Assembly (NCBI RefSeq): GCF_000260715.1
Contig: NC_017834.1
Coordinates: 372,001-436,000 of the forward strand
Reading direction: 5' to 3'
DNA length: 64,000 nucleotides
From: Bifidobacterium animalis subsp. animalis ATCC 25527
GTDB lineage: Bacteria > Actinomycetota > Actinomycetes > Actinomycetales > Bifidobacteriaceae
Of the stretch, positions 1 through 8,551 are shown piece by piece. The translations under genes and the position numbers were made by a program. The stretch's first letter is position 1. Each line of letters starts with the position of its first letter. The notes beneath the pieces were generated by a model. The model saw only the letters and a program-made list of their open reading frames with translations, made no database searches and was not told the origin of the DNA.

Positions 1-183
1 GCAGTGGTGCTTGTCACCCACGACCCGAACATCGCCGCATACTGCGACCGCACCGTGAGCATGCGCGACGGCATGATCCTCGACGCGGCCAACCGGCGCG
101 CAGGCATGCAGCGCCAACCGCAGAACGACGCCCCGGCACAGGCAGTGCAGATGGGCGCCCAACCACAAGGAGCGTTGCAATGA
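1..183 (+). CDS. ABC transporter ATP-binding protein, C-terminal fragment
   Basis: This is the last 60 codons of an ABC ATPase whose beginning lies before the window. The fragment opens with VVLVTHDPNIAAYCDR, which is the H-loop (switch) region with its conserved His. After it comes the usual strand that reads SMRDGMI. The TGA stop overlaps the ATG of the following permease gene as ATGA, so the two are translationally coupled and almost certainly form one transporter. The family resembles LolD/MacB-type ATPases paired with FtsX-like permeases. The substrate cannot be told from this piece. Confidence 0.85.
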   Translation, partial: AVVLVTHDPNIAAYCDRTVSMRDGMILDAANRRAGMQRQPQNDAPAQAVQMGAQPQGALQ

Positions 184-1604
184 GCACCTTCGCACTGTGG
201 AGACTCTTCCACCGGCACATGTTCCACCATGACGACGAATCGGATGCGCCGCGCGACCACACGGGCCTGCTCGCCGTCATCGCCTTCGCCGCGGCGACCG
301 CGATCTTCCTCACCGTGCTCGGCGGTCTGCATGGCTTCATCTGGCGTGCGTCACCAGACCACACAGTTGGCTGCTTCTTCAATGATTCTGCCTGCTCCAC
401 GCACGCCAACGTGAGCGTCAACGGCGAGTTCTACGTGGTGCTCGCCATGTTCGCCTGCGTGCTGCTCGTGGTGCCCTTCACCACGCTCGCGGGCTCTGCG
501 GCGCGCCTTGCCGCCACACGTCGCGACGAACGACTCGCGGCGCTGCGACTGGCTGGCGCCACGACGTCGCAGGTGGTGCGGCTGACCGCCCTCGAAGCGG
601 TCGGACAGGCCGTGATCGGCTCCGTGCTGGGCATTGCCGGGTATTTCGCCGTGATGCCGCTCATCATGATGCTGCACTTCGAGAACCGCACCTTCGACTT
701 CGAACAGCTGTGGGTGGGGCCGTGGGCGCTCATCGGCACCGTCGTCGGCGTTGCCGCACTGGCCCTGGTCTCCGCGCTGCTCACGTTGCGCAAGGTGGCC
801 ATCACGCCATTGGGCGTCACCGCGCGCCAAGGTGCCGCGATGCCCGGCAAATGGCGCGTGGCGCTGTTCGTGGTCGCCCTCGTGTTCGGTTTCGCCATGC
901 TCAACAACATGAACCTCGTGGCCGGCGCCGGTGTGGCGGTGGCGTATGGGGTCGTGTTCGCGATCATCGGCGGCTGCTTCATGCTGCTCAACGTGATCGG
1001 TTCGTGGGTGATCGCCGCCGTGGCGAAGTCGCGTGCGCACCGTCCGAAATCCGCCGCCACCATGATTGCGATGCGCCGCATTCTCGACAACCCGAAGCGT
1101 GCGTGGCGCAATGTCTCGGGCATCGCACTCGCCGTGTTCATTGCGGGCATCACCGCCGTATGCGGCGCACTGGGCGCGGCATCGGGCGACGCCGACCCGG
1201 AGACGCTGATGATGATGCACGACATCTCGCTCGGCGGCACGCTTACGCTGGTGTTCGCCGCCGTGCTGGCCGCGGTGAGCTCGGGCATCATGCAGTCGGC
1301 CAGCGTGTTCGACCAGGCCGACGAATACCACATGCTCATGCTTGAGGGCACCGATGCGCTCACATTGCGCAAGGCGCGGTTCTCGGAAGTGCTCACGCCG
1401 CTCAACACGGTGATCGTCATCTCCGCCGGCTGCTCGTTGCTGCTCATGCTGCCGCTGGTCGGCTCGATGCTCAGTGACCCCACCGTGATGCTGCGCTGCA
1501 TGTTCGGCATTGCGCTGTGCTATGCGCTGGTGACCGTTGGTGCGGTGAGCGCGAACCACACCGCCACGCGCCTCGATTCGATCTCGCGTCGCCGCGACGA
1601 TTGA
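180..1604 (+). CDS. FtsX-like ABC transporter permease
   Basis: A 474-residue polytopic membrane protein that is the partner of the preceding ATPase; the start overlaps the ATPase stop by 4 bp. Hydrophobic segments fall roughly at residues 30-50, 85-105, 140-165, 175-200, 225-250, 258-285, 315-340, 355-375, 410-430 and 435-460, i.e. two blocks of membrane helices as in long FtsX/MacB-like permeases. The LAALRLAGATTSQVVRLTA stretch after the second helix is typical of the FtsX-like domain. Such pairs export peptides, lipids or antimicrobials, or sense cell-wall stress; nothing here fixes the substrate. The gene ends just before an 84-bp palindrome and faces a convergent gene. Confidence 0.85.
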   Translation: MSTFALWRLFHRHMFHHDDESDAPRDHTGLLAVIAFAAATAIFLTVLGGLHGFIWRASPDHTVGCFFNDSACSTHANVSVNGEFYVVLAMFACVLLVVPFTTLAGSAARLAATRRDERLAALRLAGATTSQVVRLTALEAVGQAVIGSVLGIAGYFAVMPLIMMLHFENRTFDFEQLWVGPWALIGTVVGVAALALVSALLTLRKVAITPLGVTARQGAAMPGKWRVALFVVALVFGFAMLNNMNLVAGAGVAVAYGVVFAIIGGCFMLLNVIGSWVIAAVAKSRAHRPKSAATMIAMRRILDNPKRAWRNVSGIALAVFIAGITAVCGALGAASGDADPETLMMMHDISLGGTLTLVFAAVLAAVSSGIMQSASVFDQADEYHMLMLEGTDALTLRKARFSEVLTPLNTVIVISAGCSLLLMLPLVGSMLSDPTVMLRCMFGIALCYALVTVGAVSANHTATRLDSISRRRDD

Positions 1605-1622
1605 GATGTGGTGGGAGACGAG

Positions 1623-1706
1623 CTATCTGTTACGGGCTACGGTTTCCCCCTTACGGGCTAGGATATCCTAGCCCGTAAGGGGGAAACCGTAGCCCGTAAC
1701 AGATAG
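1623..1706. repeat. 84-bp perfect palindrome between convergent genes
   Basis: Two 42-nt arms (1623-1664 and 1665-1706) are exact reverse complements with no spacer, so the sequence can form a perfect hairpin or cruciform. Within each arm the block TTACGGGCTA occurs twice about 20 nt apart, so the palindrome is itself made of repeated subunits. It starts 19 bp after the permease stop and ends 9 bp before the stop of the convergent AEC carrier. That position suits a bidirectional transcription stop, but there is no T-tract on either side. Confidence 0.9.
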
Positions 1707-1715
1707 GATGGGCAG

Positions 1716-2657
1716 TTAGCTGAGGAGTGCGGCGATGATCGCGATGAAGATGGGGCTCGTCATCGTGGAGATGAGTATGCCGTCGCGCGCGAAGGTCATG
1801 CCGACATTGTAGCGGGCCGCGTAGTTGTACACGTTCTGGCCGGTGGGCAGTGCGGCGAGCACGACGCAGCCGTACAGCGTGGGTCCGCGGAAGCCCATGG
1901 CGAATGCGATGCCGAATGCGATGAGCGGCATCACGATGTTCTTGAGCACCGCCACCGTCCAGATCGCCGGCAGATTCGACTTGTTCTGCATCGGCTTCGT
2001 GCCGTGCAGCGACATGCCGAATGCCATGAGGATCATCGGCACCGCGGAATCTCCGATCATGTCGATCGGGTCGAACAGGAAGTTCGGCACAATGAAATGG
2101 CCCACCTTCGACGAGACGACCGAGACGATAATGCCGAGCACGGTGCCGATGAGCAATGGCTGGTGCAACGGCTGCTTGAGCACCTGCTTCACCGAGAACT
2201 TGCCCTTGGTGGTCACGTCGAGCACGGTGAGTCCGACCGGCGTGAACAGCGCCTGCTGCATGACGAGAATGGGTGCGACGAGCGCCGGGTTGCCGAGAAT
2301 GTACGTGGCGATGGGCAGGCCGATGTTGTTCGAATTCAAATACAGCGAGTTGAGCACGCCGATCGTGGCATCCGGTGCCTTGAGGTGGAAGAACAATCTG
2401 TTGAGCACGAGGAAGACGAGTCCCACGCCGACCGCCGAGCAGAACGCGACGATGATTGTGGAATCGAACAGATGCGTGATGTTCTCCTGCGCCAGAATGG
2501 CGAACATGAGGCAGGGGCTCGCAATGAAGAAGCTCAGCCGATTGAACACGTACTGTGCCTGGGCGCCGCCGATCTGCAGACGCGCGGCCACATAGCCGGC
2601 CGCGATCACGATGCCGATGACGCAGAATCCCTCCATTGCGCTGATGAGGCCGCCCAT
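1716..2657 (-). CDS. AEC-family (auxin efflux carrier-like) transporter
   Basis: A 313-residue integral membrane protein with the pattern of the AEC/PIN-like family (bacterial members move malate, malonate or other organic acids). About ten hydrophobic helices run from residue 8 to the C-terminus. The central part carries the family features LYLNSNNIGLPIATYILGN and, near the end, AALPTGQNVYNYAARY, which match the two discontinuous helices that form the transport core. The start at MGGLISAMEGF is preceded by an AAGGGAGA ribosome-binding site; the longer open frame upstream has no such support. It is transcribed alone, convergent with the ABC permease and divergent from the dapE-like gene. Substrate unknown. 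Confidence 0.85.
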   Translation of the reverse strand: MGGLISAMEGFCVIGIVIAAGYVAARLQIGGAQAQYVFNRLSFFIASPCLMFAILAQENITHLFDSTIIVAFCSAVGVGLVFLVLNRLFFHLKAPDATIGVLNSLYLNSNNIGLPIATYILGNPALVAPILVMQQALFTPVGLTVLDVTTKGKFSVKQVLKQPLHQPLLIGTVLGIIVSVVSSKVGHFIVPNFLFDPIDMIGDSAVPMILMAFGMSLHGTKPMQNKSNLPAIWTVAVLKNIVMPLIAFGIAFAMGFRGPTLYGCVVLAALPTGQNVYNYAARYNVGMTFARDGILISTMTSPIFIAIIAALLS

Positions 2658-2870
2658 GCTTCTCCCTTGCTCCGCGTTCCTGCTCTGCCGAGTGCAAGTA
2701 TATGCACGCACATACATTTCAAGCGGGCAGATTTCATTTGCACGCAAGCGTCCGGAATCTGGCCGGCGCATCGCGGATGTATTTGGAATGCGTATGCCCG
2801 CATGCGCGCGGCACTGGTAGAGTGTTGGCGAATGGACCGCGCGAGTGCGCGGCAGGCGTTTGGAGGGACT

Positions 2871-4091
2871 ATGCAAGACGTGATCGATCGCGCGGGGGAG
2901 CCGCTCAAGCTGACGGTGGACGCCGGTATGGGCGAGCAGGACGCGCTCACCGACCTGTGCATGCAGGTGATGCGCGTGTACTCGGTGAGCGACGACGAAC
3001 GGCATCTGACCGACATGACCGAGGTGTTCCTTCGCACGCTGCCGCATCTGGACGTGCAGCGGCATGGCGACACGCTCGTCGCGCGCACGAATCTCGGCCG
3101 TGACAGGCGCGTGGTGCTCGCCGGCCACCTCGATGTGGTGCCGGTGATCGACAACTTCCCACCGAAACTGCTCGAACCCGGCGACCCGCTCATTCTGCCG
3201 GGCGTCGCGGAGGCGCACCCGGGCGAACGCGTGGTGTGGGGGCGTGGCGCCACCGACATGAAATCGTCGGACGCCGTGCTGTTTTACCTCGCCGCGACGC
3301 TGACGAACCCGAAATACGACCTGACTTACGTGTTCTACGACCACGAGGAGGTGGCCGCCGAGAAGAACGGCCTGCGCAAGGTCGCCGAGGCGCACCCGGA
3401 CTGGATCGCCGGCGATTTCGCGATTATAGGCGAGCCCACCTCATGCGGCATCGAAGGCGGCTGCAACGGCACGATCCGCTTCGACGTGGTCACGCACGGC
3501 ATAGCCGCACATTCCGCACGCGCGTGGATGGGCCACAACGCCATTCACGACGCCGCCGAGATTCTGCGCCGTCTGAACGAGCATACGGACGCCACCGTGA
3601 GGGTGGACGGTCTCGACTACCGCGAAGGGCTCAACGCGACGCTGATCAGCGGCGGCAAGGGCACCAATGTGATCCCCGATGAATGCCGCGTGCATGTCAA
3701 CTACCGTTTCGCTCCCGACAAATCGCTCGCCGAGGCAAAGGCGCTGATGATGGGCGCGGACTGCGGTGCCGAACTCGGCAACGGTGAGCACCAGGCGACG
3801 GGCGGTGTGTTCGAGGGCTTCGGCATCGAGATGAAAGACGAATCGCCGTCGGCACGACCCGGCATGGATTCCGAACTCACGCGCTCGCTGGCGGCTCTGG
3901 TGAAGGCACGCACCGGCAAGGACCCCGAAGCGAAGCTCGGCTGGACCGACGTCGCCCGATTCTCGCAGCTCGGTGTTCCGGCCGTCAACTTCGGCGCCGG
4001 TTCGCCACTGCTCGCACACAAGCACGACGAGCAGGTGGCGGAAGGCGAACTGACACTCATGGCCGGCATTCTGCGCGACTGGCTGAGCTGA
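2871..4091 (+). CDS. dapE: Succinyl-diaminopimelate desuccinylase-like M20 peptidase
   Basis: A 406-residue M20-family metallohydrolase. Zn-binding positions are visible: H86 in GHLDVVP, D129 in GRGATDMKSS and the E159/E160 pair in YDHEEVAAEKNG, with a GEPT motif following. The central insertion (about residues 200-310) is the M20 dimerisation domain. The closest functional family is DapE, which removes succinate from N-succinyl-LL-diaminopimelate in lysine and peptidoglycan-precursor synthesis; other M20 amidohydrolases cannot be fully excluded. The start follows GGAGGG at 2862-2867. A longer frame running back to 2004 is antisense overlap with the AEC gene and is not used. Confidence 0.85.
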   Translation: MQDVIDRAGEPLKLTVDAGMGEQDALTDLCMQVMRVYSVSDDERHLTDMTEVFLRTLPHLDVQRHGDTLVARTNLGRDRRVVLAGHLDVVPVIDNFPPKLLEPGDPLILPGVAEAHPGERVVWGRGATDMKSSDAVLFYLAATLTNPKYDLTYVFYDHEEVAAEKNGLRKVAEAHPDWIAGDFAIIGEPTSCGIEGGCNGTIRFDVVTHGIAAHSARAWMGHNAIHDAAEILRRLNEHTDATVRVDGLDYREGLNATLISGGKGTNVIPDECRVHVNYRFAPDKSLAEAKALMMGADCGAELGNGEHQATGGVFEGFGIEMKDESPSARPGMDSELTRSLAALVKARTGKDPEAKLGWTDVARFSQLGVPAVNFGAGSPLLAHKHDEQVAEGELTLMAGILRDWLS

Positions 4092-4150
4092 GCGGGGCAG
4101 CATGAGAACACGGCGTCTGTCTTTCCTTCTCGCTCTCTTGCTCCTCCCTG

Positions 4151-4263
4151 CGTAATTTGGGACATTTGGAGGCCTCTATTTGTCCCCTTTTACGTAAGAC
4201 GACTGTTACGTAAGGGCGACGTAATTTGGGACATCTAGTGGCTGCTATCTGTCTCTTTTTACG
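4151..4263. repeat. Two 44-nt imperfect palindromic repeats
   Basis: Two copies, 4151-4194 and 4220-4263, both begin CGTAATTTGGGACAT and end TTTTACG. In copy 1 CGTAA pairs with TTACG and GGGACA with TGTCCC, giving a stem-loop; copy 2 keeps the plan with TGTCTC on the right arm. The 25-nt linker contains two further ACGTAAG blocks. They lie 60-170 bp downstream of dapE and could act as RNA-stabilising or terminating hairpins. Confidence 0.75.
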
Positions 4264-4369
4264 CAGAGGAAGGCGCGGAGGAGGGGAGGAGAGTGTGGGG
4301 CAGCGAGAGAGTGGATGACGTCCGCATGGTGGTGGAATCATCTCGTATTGCCGTACAGATGTGAACAGA

Positions 4370-4399
4370 TTGTTCAATCTGCATACCTTGTGGCATACT
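4370..4399 (+). promoter_or_regulatory. Probable promoter of rne
   Basis: The -35 TTGTTC (4370-4375) and -10 CATACT (4394-4399) are separated by 18 bp. They are the best match to a vegetative promoter between dapE and rne. GAACA/TGTTC forms a short dyad over the -35. Confidence 0.4.
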
Positions 4400-4659
4400 G
4401 GGCAGAGAGCGGTGCTGCAACGCCGCTCCGCAATCGATGGCGTCGATCCCGTCGCGGTTGAGCCGTACTGCATGCGTTGTGTATTTCGACGTGCACGCGC
4501 GCACACGCTTAGGTTCCCCGCACGCTGGTGTCCGCCCTCGACCATTTGACTTTTGGATGCTTCCATGGGCGCGAAGCGCGACTGCCGTGAGAGGGCAGGG
4601 TGACACCGTGCGAAGCCATGATTCGCGACGCCGTTGCAGCGCGCCGCATGAGGAGCACT

Positions 4660-7600
4660 GTGCCCGATTTGACCGAGAACGGCTTGGGTTCGCCCGAGTT
4701 CGACAATACCGATACCACCGATTCCACCCCCACACGCCGCCGTCGCGGCCGCCGTGTGGTGAGGAGCGCCGGAGAGGCGGGCGCCCAGATGCAGCTCGAA
4801 GTGCACGACCGCGTGCCGCTGTTTCAGGAACCGAGCGCCGCAATCGAAGCCGGCAAGCCGGCCAAGGCGCTTCCTGCGGGAAGCCACGCGGAGGAATCCG
4901 CGGAATCCGAAGACTCCAACGAGCCTACGGCAACGCGTCGCCGCTCGCGCCGTGCCAGCACCTCCACCAGGTCGCGCAGCACACGCACCGCGAATGACGA
5001 GGCAGAGGAGCCCACGACGACGCGTTCGCGCCGGGGCCGGGGCGCGACACAGAACGATGATGAGGAGCCGACCGTTCATACGCGCCGCCGCTCGCGTGCG
5101 CAGGCAGAAGAAGCCGAGGAGCCGCGCAGCACCCATTCGCGTCGAAGCCGCCGCACGGTGTCCGACGAATCTGAGCAAACCAATGACGACAGCTATGAGA
5201 GCCGCACCCAGCACGTGCTTGATGCGTTGGATGAGTCTTTCGACGACGATGCCGAGACCCACGAGACCGGCCGCGGCCGTTCACGCTCGCGTTCCCGTTC
5301 CCGCACGGGTCGTCGTGAGGTGCTCGAAGACGCGAATCAGCATGAATCTGCAGATGTGGAGAACGACCAGGAGGAAAGCAGCGCGCGCGGCAATCGCCGT
5401 GGCGGCCGCCCGATGACCTCCTTGCTGTTCCAGGAGCCGGTGCTGCCGGCACGTTCGCGTTCCACCCACGACGAGGAGAATGACGAAGACGCCGACGACG
5501 AGCCGCTGCACGATCTCGATCTCAACGAAGGCAGCACCCGCTCCCGCAAGCGTTCACGCAATCGCCGACTGAACGCGCAGGAGCGTCGCGCGGCCGCCGA
5601 AGTCGAGCAAATCGAGGAAGACCTCGTGCTCGACGACATCGTCTATGCGCCAATCGACGACGAAACCGGAAGGTCGGGCGACGAATCCGACAGCGAGGAG
5701 AGCGGCACCCATACGCGTCGCCGTCGCCGCCGCAAGTCGCAGGAGAACGCGAATGCGGAACGCGAGGAATCCGAGAACGAGGAGAGCACCCGCACCCGTC
5801 GCCGTTCGCGCGCCGAGGACGAGGAGGAGAACGACGAGAGCACGGTGACGCGCCGCCGTCGCCGTCGCCGCAACTCGAAGGGCGGTGAGGAAGAGGAACA
5901 GCCACGCCGTTCACGCAAGCAGCAGTACATCGATGAGATCACCGATGTCGAAGGCTCGACGCGTCTCGAGGCGAAGAAGCAGCGCCGTCGCGACAACCGC
6001 CGTGAACGCAGCCGCCAGAACCAGCTGCTCGAACAGGACTTCCTCGCGCGCCGCGAGAACGTGGACCGGCTCATGGTCGTGCGTGAACGTGGACGCCATA
6101 CGCAGATCTCGGTGATCGAAGACAACGTGCTCGTCGAGCATTACGTCTCCGACATCCAGGAGGTCGCCACCGTGGGCAACATCTACCTTGGCCGTGTGCA
6201 GAACGTGCTGCCGAGCATGGAGGCCGCATTCGTGGACATCGGCCAGGCCCGCAACGGTGTGCTGTACGCCGGCGAGGTGAACTGGGACGCCACGCGTTTG
6301 GAGGGTCAGCCGCGCAGGATCGAGCTCGCATTCAAGTCGGGCGATCCCGTGCTCGTGCAGGTGACGAAAGACCCGATCGGGCACAAGGGCGCACGACTGA
6401 CGAGCCAGGTGACGCTCGCCGGGCGCTTCCTTGTGCTCGTGCCATCCGGCGGCATGACCGGCGTGAGCCGCAAGCTCAGCGACCGCGAACGCAACCGCCT
6501 GAAGTCGATCGTTTCGAAGATCGCACCGAAGGACATGGGTGTGATCATTCGCACCGCGGCCGAGGGGGCGTCCGAAGAGGCGATTGCGAAGGATCTCGAG
6601 GGGCTGACCAACCAGTGGGCCGAGATTCAGCGCAAGCGCGAGGAGTTCCTGCACGGCAAGCGTCCGAAGCTGCTGCAGGGCGAGCCTGACGTGGCGATTC
6701 GCGTGGTGCGCGACATTTTCAACGACGACTTCAACAAGATGATTGTGGAAGGCGACGGCGTGTACCACCGCATCGAGGAGTACCTCGACCACATGGCACC
6801 CGATTTGTGTAACAAGCTCGAGAGGTGGGACCCGGAAGAGCACGGCGGCAAGGACGTGTTCGACAAGTGGCAGATCGACTCGCAGCTACGCAAGGGTATG
6901 GAACGCCAGGTCTACCTGCCCAGTGGCGGCTCCATTGTGATCGACCGCACCGAGGCGATGACGACGATCGACGTGAACACCGGCCGTTTCATTGGCAAGG
7001 GCAAGTCGCTCGAGGAGACGGTGACGCGATGCAATCTGGAGGCGAGCGAGGAGATCGCACGTCAGCTGCGTCTGCGCGACATCGGTGGCATGGTCATGAT
7101 CGACTATGTGGATATGGTGATGCCGGCGAACCGTGATCTCGTGCTGCGTCGTCTGGTGGAATGCCTGGCCCGCGACCGCACCAAGCACCAGGTGGCCGAG
7201 GTGACGTCGCTCGGACTCGTGCAGATGACGCGCAAGCGCATCGGGCAGGGGCTCGTCGAGGCGTTCTCCGAGGAGTGCCCGGAGTGCAAGGGACGCGGGT
7301 TCATTGTGCATGACGAGCCCACGATCTCCGCGGAATTCGACGATCCGTACGCGATGAAGGGCGGCGATCCGTTCGTGCGCACGAACAAGCATGGGCATGG
7401 CACGCCCGAAGTGCATGCGCCGAAGGGCTCGTCCGCGGCGGTCAAGGCCAAGCTCGCGCAGATTGCCGCCGCGGCGGTGGCTGCGAATGTGGCCGCGGAG
7501 GCCGAGGCGAGTGTGGAGGCTCCGGCGGCCGACACGACGGAGGAAACCGCCGAGGTCGGCGTGGCAGTGGAATCCACCGTGGAATCTGCAGCAGACTCCG

Positions 7601-7734
7601 CAGATAATGCGAGCGGCTCCGAACATGTTGATGGGGCGGTCGAGCAGGTCGAAGGCGAAGTGATCGACGACACCGAGCAATCTGCCGATGACGCCGCCAT
7701 GGTGACGGTGGAGGACGTGGCCGAGGAATCCTGA
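4660..7734 (+). CDS. rne: RNase E/G family endoribonuclease with long Arg-rich N-terminal extension
   Basis: A 1,024-residue endoribonuclease that starts mRNA decay and processes stable RNA. The catalytic core begins near residue 460 with an S1 domain (VGNIYLGRVQNVLPSMEAAF). It continues through metal-binding D771 (TTIDVNTG) and D815 (VMIDYVDM) to the Zn-link motif CPECKGRG with C873 and C876. The first 450 residues are disordered, with alternating acidic stretches and RRRSR-type blocks; the tail after about residue 910 is Ala/Glu-rich. Most actinobacterial RNase E proteins place disordered arms on both sides of the core. The chosen GTG follows AGGAG at 4651-4655; an ATG at 4648 and a GTG at 4600 are in-frame alternatives. 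It precedes rplU-rpmA-obg, as in other actinobacteria. Confidence 0.9.
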   Translation: MPDLTENGLGSPEFDNTDTTDSTPTRRRRGRRVVRSAGEAGAQMQLEVHDRVPLFQEPSAAIEAGKPAKALPAGSHAEESAESEDSNEPTATRRRSRRASTSTRSRSTRTANDEAEEPTTTRSRRGRGATQNDDEEPTVHTRRRSRAQAEEAEEPRSTHSRRSRRTVSDESEQTNDDSYESRTQHVLDALDESFDDDAETHETGRGRSRSRSRSRTGRREVLEDANQHESADVENDQEESSARGNRRGGRPMTSLLFQEPVLPARSRSTHDEENDEDADDEPLHDLDLNEGSTRSRKRSRNRRLNAQERRAAAEVEQIEEDLVLDDIVYAPIDDETGRSGDESDSEESGTHTRRRRRRKSQENANAEREESENEESTRTRRRSRAEDEEENDESTVTRRRRRRRNSKGGEEEEQPRRSRKQQYIDEITDVEGSTRLEAKKQRRRDNRRERSRQNQLLEQDFLARRENVDRLMVVRERGRHTQISVIEDNVLVEHYVSDIQEVATVGNIYLGRVQNVLPSMEAAFVDIGQARNGVLYAGEVNWDATRLEGQPRRIELAFKSGDPVLVQVTKDPIGHKGARLTSQVTLAGRFLVLVPSGGMTGVSRKLSDRERNRLKSIVSKIAPKDMGVIIRTAAEGASEEAIAKDLEGLTNQWAEIQRKREEFLHGKRPKLLQGEPDVAIRVVRDIFNDDFNKMIVEGDGVYHRIEEYLDHMAPDLCNKLERWDPEEHGGKDVFDKWQIDSQLRKGMERQVYLPSGGSIVIDRTEAMTTIDVNTGRFIGKGKSLEETVTRCNLEASEEIARQLRLRDIGGMVMIDYVDMVMPANRDLVLRRLVECLARDRTKHQVAEVTSLGLVQMTRKRIGQGLVEAFSEECPECKGRGFIVHDEPTISAEFDDPYAMKGGDPFVRTNKHGHGTPEVHAPKGSSAAVKAKLAQIAAAAVAANVAAEAEASVEAPAADTTEETAEVGVAVESTVESAADSADNASGSEHVDGAVEQVEGEVIDDTEQSADDAAMVTVEDVAEES

Positions 7735-7934
7735 ACCTGGCGCCGGTTCCGCGGGCGGGCAAGCGCGAGCAAGCGTGAAAGAGCTGTGAAGCATGGGCGA
7801 ATACGCCTGCCCGCGCGGCCCAAGGGAGCATAATAGAGGTTGTGGCGGTTCACCCCTTCTCCAAAGAACCGCCGACATATTCGTGATGGCCGATTACCCA
7901 ACCGACTGTTATGATATCCCCTTCTCTCTCTCTG

Positions 7935-7968
7935 GGGCGACCGTTTTCCCGCGGTCGCCCTTCCTTGT
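7935..7968 (+). terminator. Terminator-like stem-loop
   Basis: GGGCGACCG (7935-7943) pairs with CGGTCGCCC (7952-7960) around an 8-nt loop. The 3' side continues TTCCTTG. It lies about 200 bp after the rne stop and could end rne readthrough or a short transcript from the CATAAT-like box at 7829-7834. Confidence 0.5.
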
Positions 7969-8177
7969 ATCCGGGCACTTGGGCATCGCTCGACACCTCT
8001 GGCCAATGACGAAACGGGGCGGTACTTCGCCGTTTGCCATGGGAATGGTGAATATGCCGGCATATCGCGGAAAATTTGCGAAATGAGACGCGGTTATGGA
8101 ATGGTTTTGCCGATATTGTGAAGCAAAGCCGAAAGATGTGCCTGACGCTAGGGCGCTCCGCTACAGTGGTCCATAGA

Positions 8178-8212
8178 GAAAATGCCCACATCAACGGCGA
8201 TGTGGCATTTTC
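8178..8212. terminator. Bidirectional terminator-like stem-loop
   Basis: GAAAATGCC-CACATC (8178-8192) pairs with GATGTGGCATTTTC (8199-8212) with one bulged base and a 6-nt loop. The A-run on the left and T-run on the right fit Rho-independent termination in both directions. Confidence 0.6.
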
Positions 8213-8356
8213 CTGTATCAGCATGTCTTGTGGAGTCCAGAAATTCGCAGATTTCGTAATATGCTCGTATTAATTCAATCCCGAATGCATTGCACAACGT
8301 CAGCAAAACCAATGATTCCAACGGTTCTCGAGACATTCTCTATATGGACACGCTTC

Positions 8357-8386
8357 TTGGCATTCGGGCGTGAGCTCGCGTATGAT
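8357..8386 (+). promoter_or_regulatory. Strong-looking promoter upstream of rplU
   Basis: TTGGCA (8357-8362), an 18-bp spacer, then TATGAT (8381-8386). Transcription would start near 8393 and meet a terminator at 8457-8497 before reaching rplU. The 24-bp stretch 8369-8392 that includes the -10 is repeated with 20/24 identity at 8570-8593, just upstream of the rplU ribosome-binding site. Confidence 0.5.
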
Positions 8387-8392
8387 GGGCAG

Positions 8393-8497
8393 AGTAGTTG
8401 ATTCCCGATTCTAGTAGGTTCTATTAGTGTTGAGACCCAACTCTTCTCCTTATATCGACCGGGGCTGTTTCCACCTTCTATGCCCCGGTCTTTTCTT
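8393..8497 (+). ncRNA. Candidate small RNA or attenuated leader upstream of rplU
   Basis: This is the interval between the promoter at 8357-8386 and the end of the terminator at 8457-8497. A transcript of about 105 nt would contain a GTTG/CAAC hairpin at about 8429-8441. AGAGTAGTTG and CAACTCT could pair as an alternative structure. That arrangement would allow attenuation ahead of the ribosomal protein genes. No known RNA family is recognised, and the call rests only on promoter plus terminator. Confidence 0.3.
8457..8497 (+). terminator. Rho-independent terminator (or attenuator) before rplU
   Basis: GACCGGGGC (8457-8465) pairs perfectly with GCCCCGGTC (8482-8490), followed by TTTTCTT. It is on the same strand as rplU and 127 bp upstream of its start, so it either ends a separate short RNA or attenuates the rplU transcript. 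Confidence 0.75.
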
Positions 8498-8523
8498 ATC
8501 CCGTGGAATGTGCGTGTTGAAGG

Positions 8524-8551
8524 TTGCGTTGTTCGCGGGAGTGTGTATAGT
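8524..8551 (+). promoter_or_regulatory. Possible proximal promoter of rplU
   Basis: TTGCGT (8524-8529), a 16-bp spacer and TATAGT (8546-8551), located after the terminator at 8457-8497. It would drive rplU-rpmA independently of the upstream promoter. Confidence 0.35.

Larger units (their letters stand above)
4092..4659. other. Intergenic region upstream of rne (repeat pair, probable promoter, long leader)
   Basis: 568 bp without a credible gene. It holds a pair of 44-nt imperfect dyads (4151-4263), then a probable sigma-A-type promoter (TTGTTC at 4370-4375, 18-bp spacer, CATACT at 4394-4399). Transcription from it would give a leader of about 250 nt before the likely rne start. Leaders of RNase E genes are often autoregulatory in other bacteria; that role is inferred here. 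Small frames in this region are antisense or lack ribosome-binding sites. Confidence 0.6.

Noticed and set aside
4363..4375. LexA (SOS) box GAAC-N5-GTTC upstream of rne
   Set aside because: The actinobacterial SOS box needs four bases between GAAC and GTTC; here there are five, and rne is not an expected SOS gene.
4057..5262. 401-codon antisense frame over the start of rne and the dapE-rne gap
   Set aside because: Its sequence is the complement of the rne Arg/acidic region and of the repeat pair; no start signal or family match.
7793..8336. Small overlapping open frames between rne and rplU (60-124 codons, both strands)
   Set aside because: They overlap each other, cross stem-loops, lack ribosome-binding sites and show no protein-like composition.
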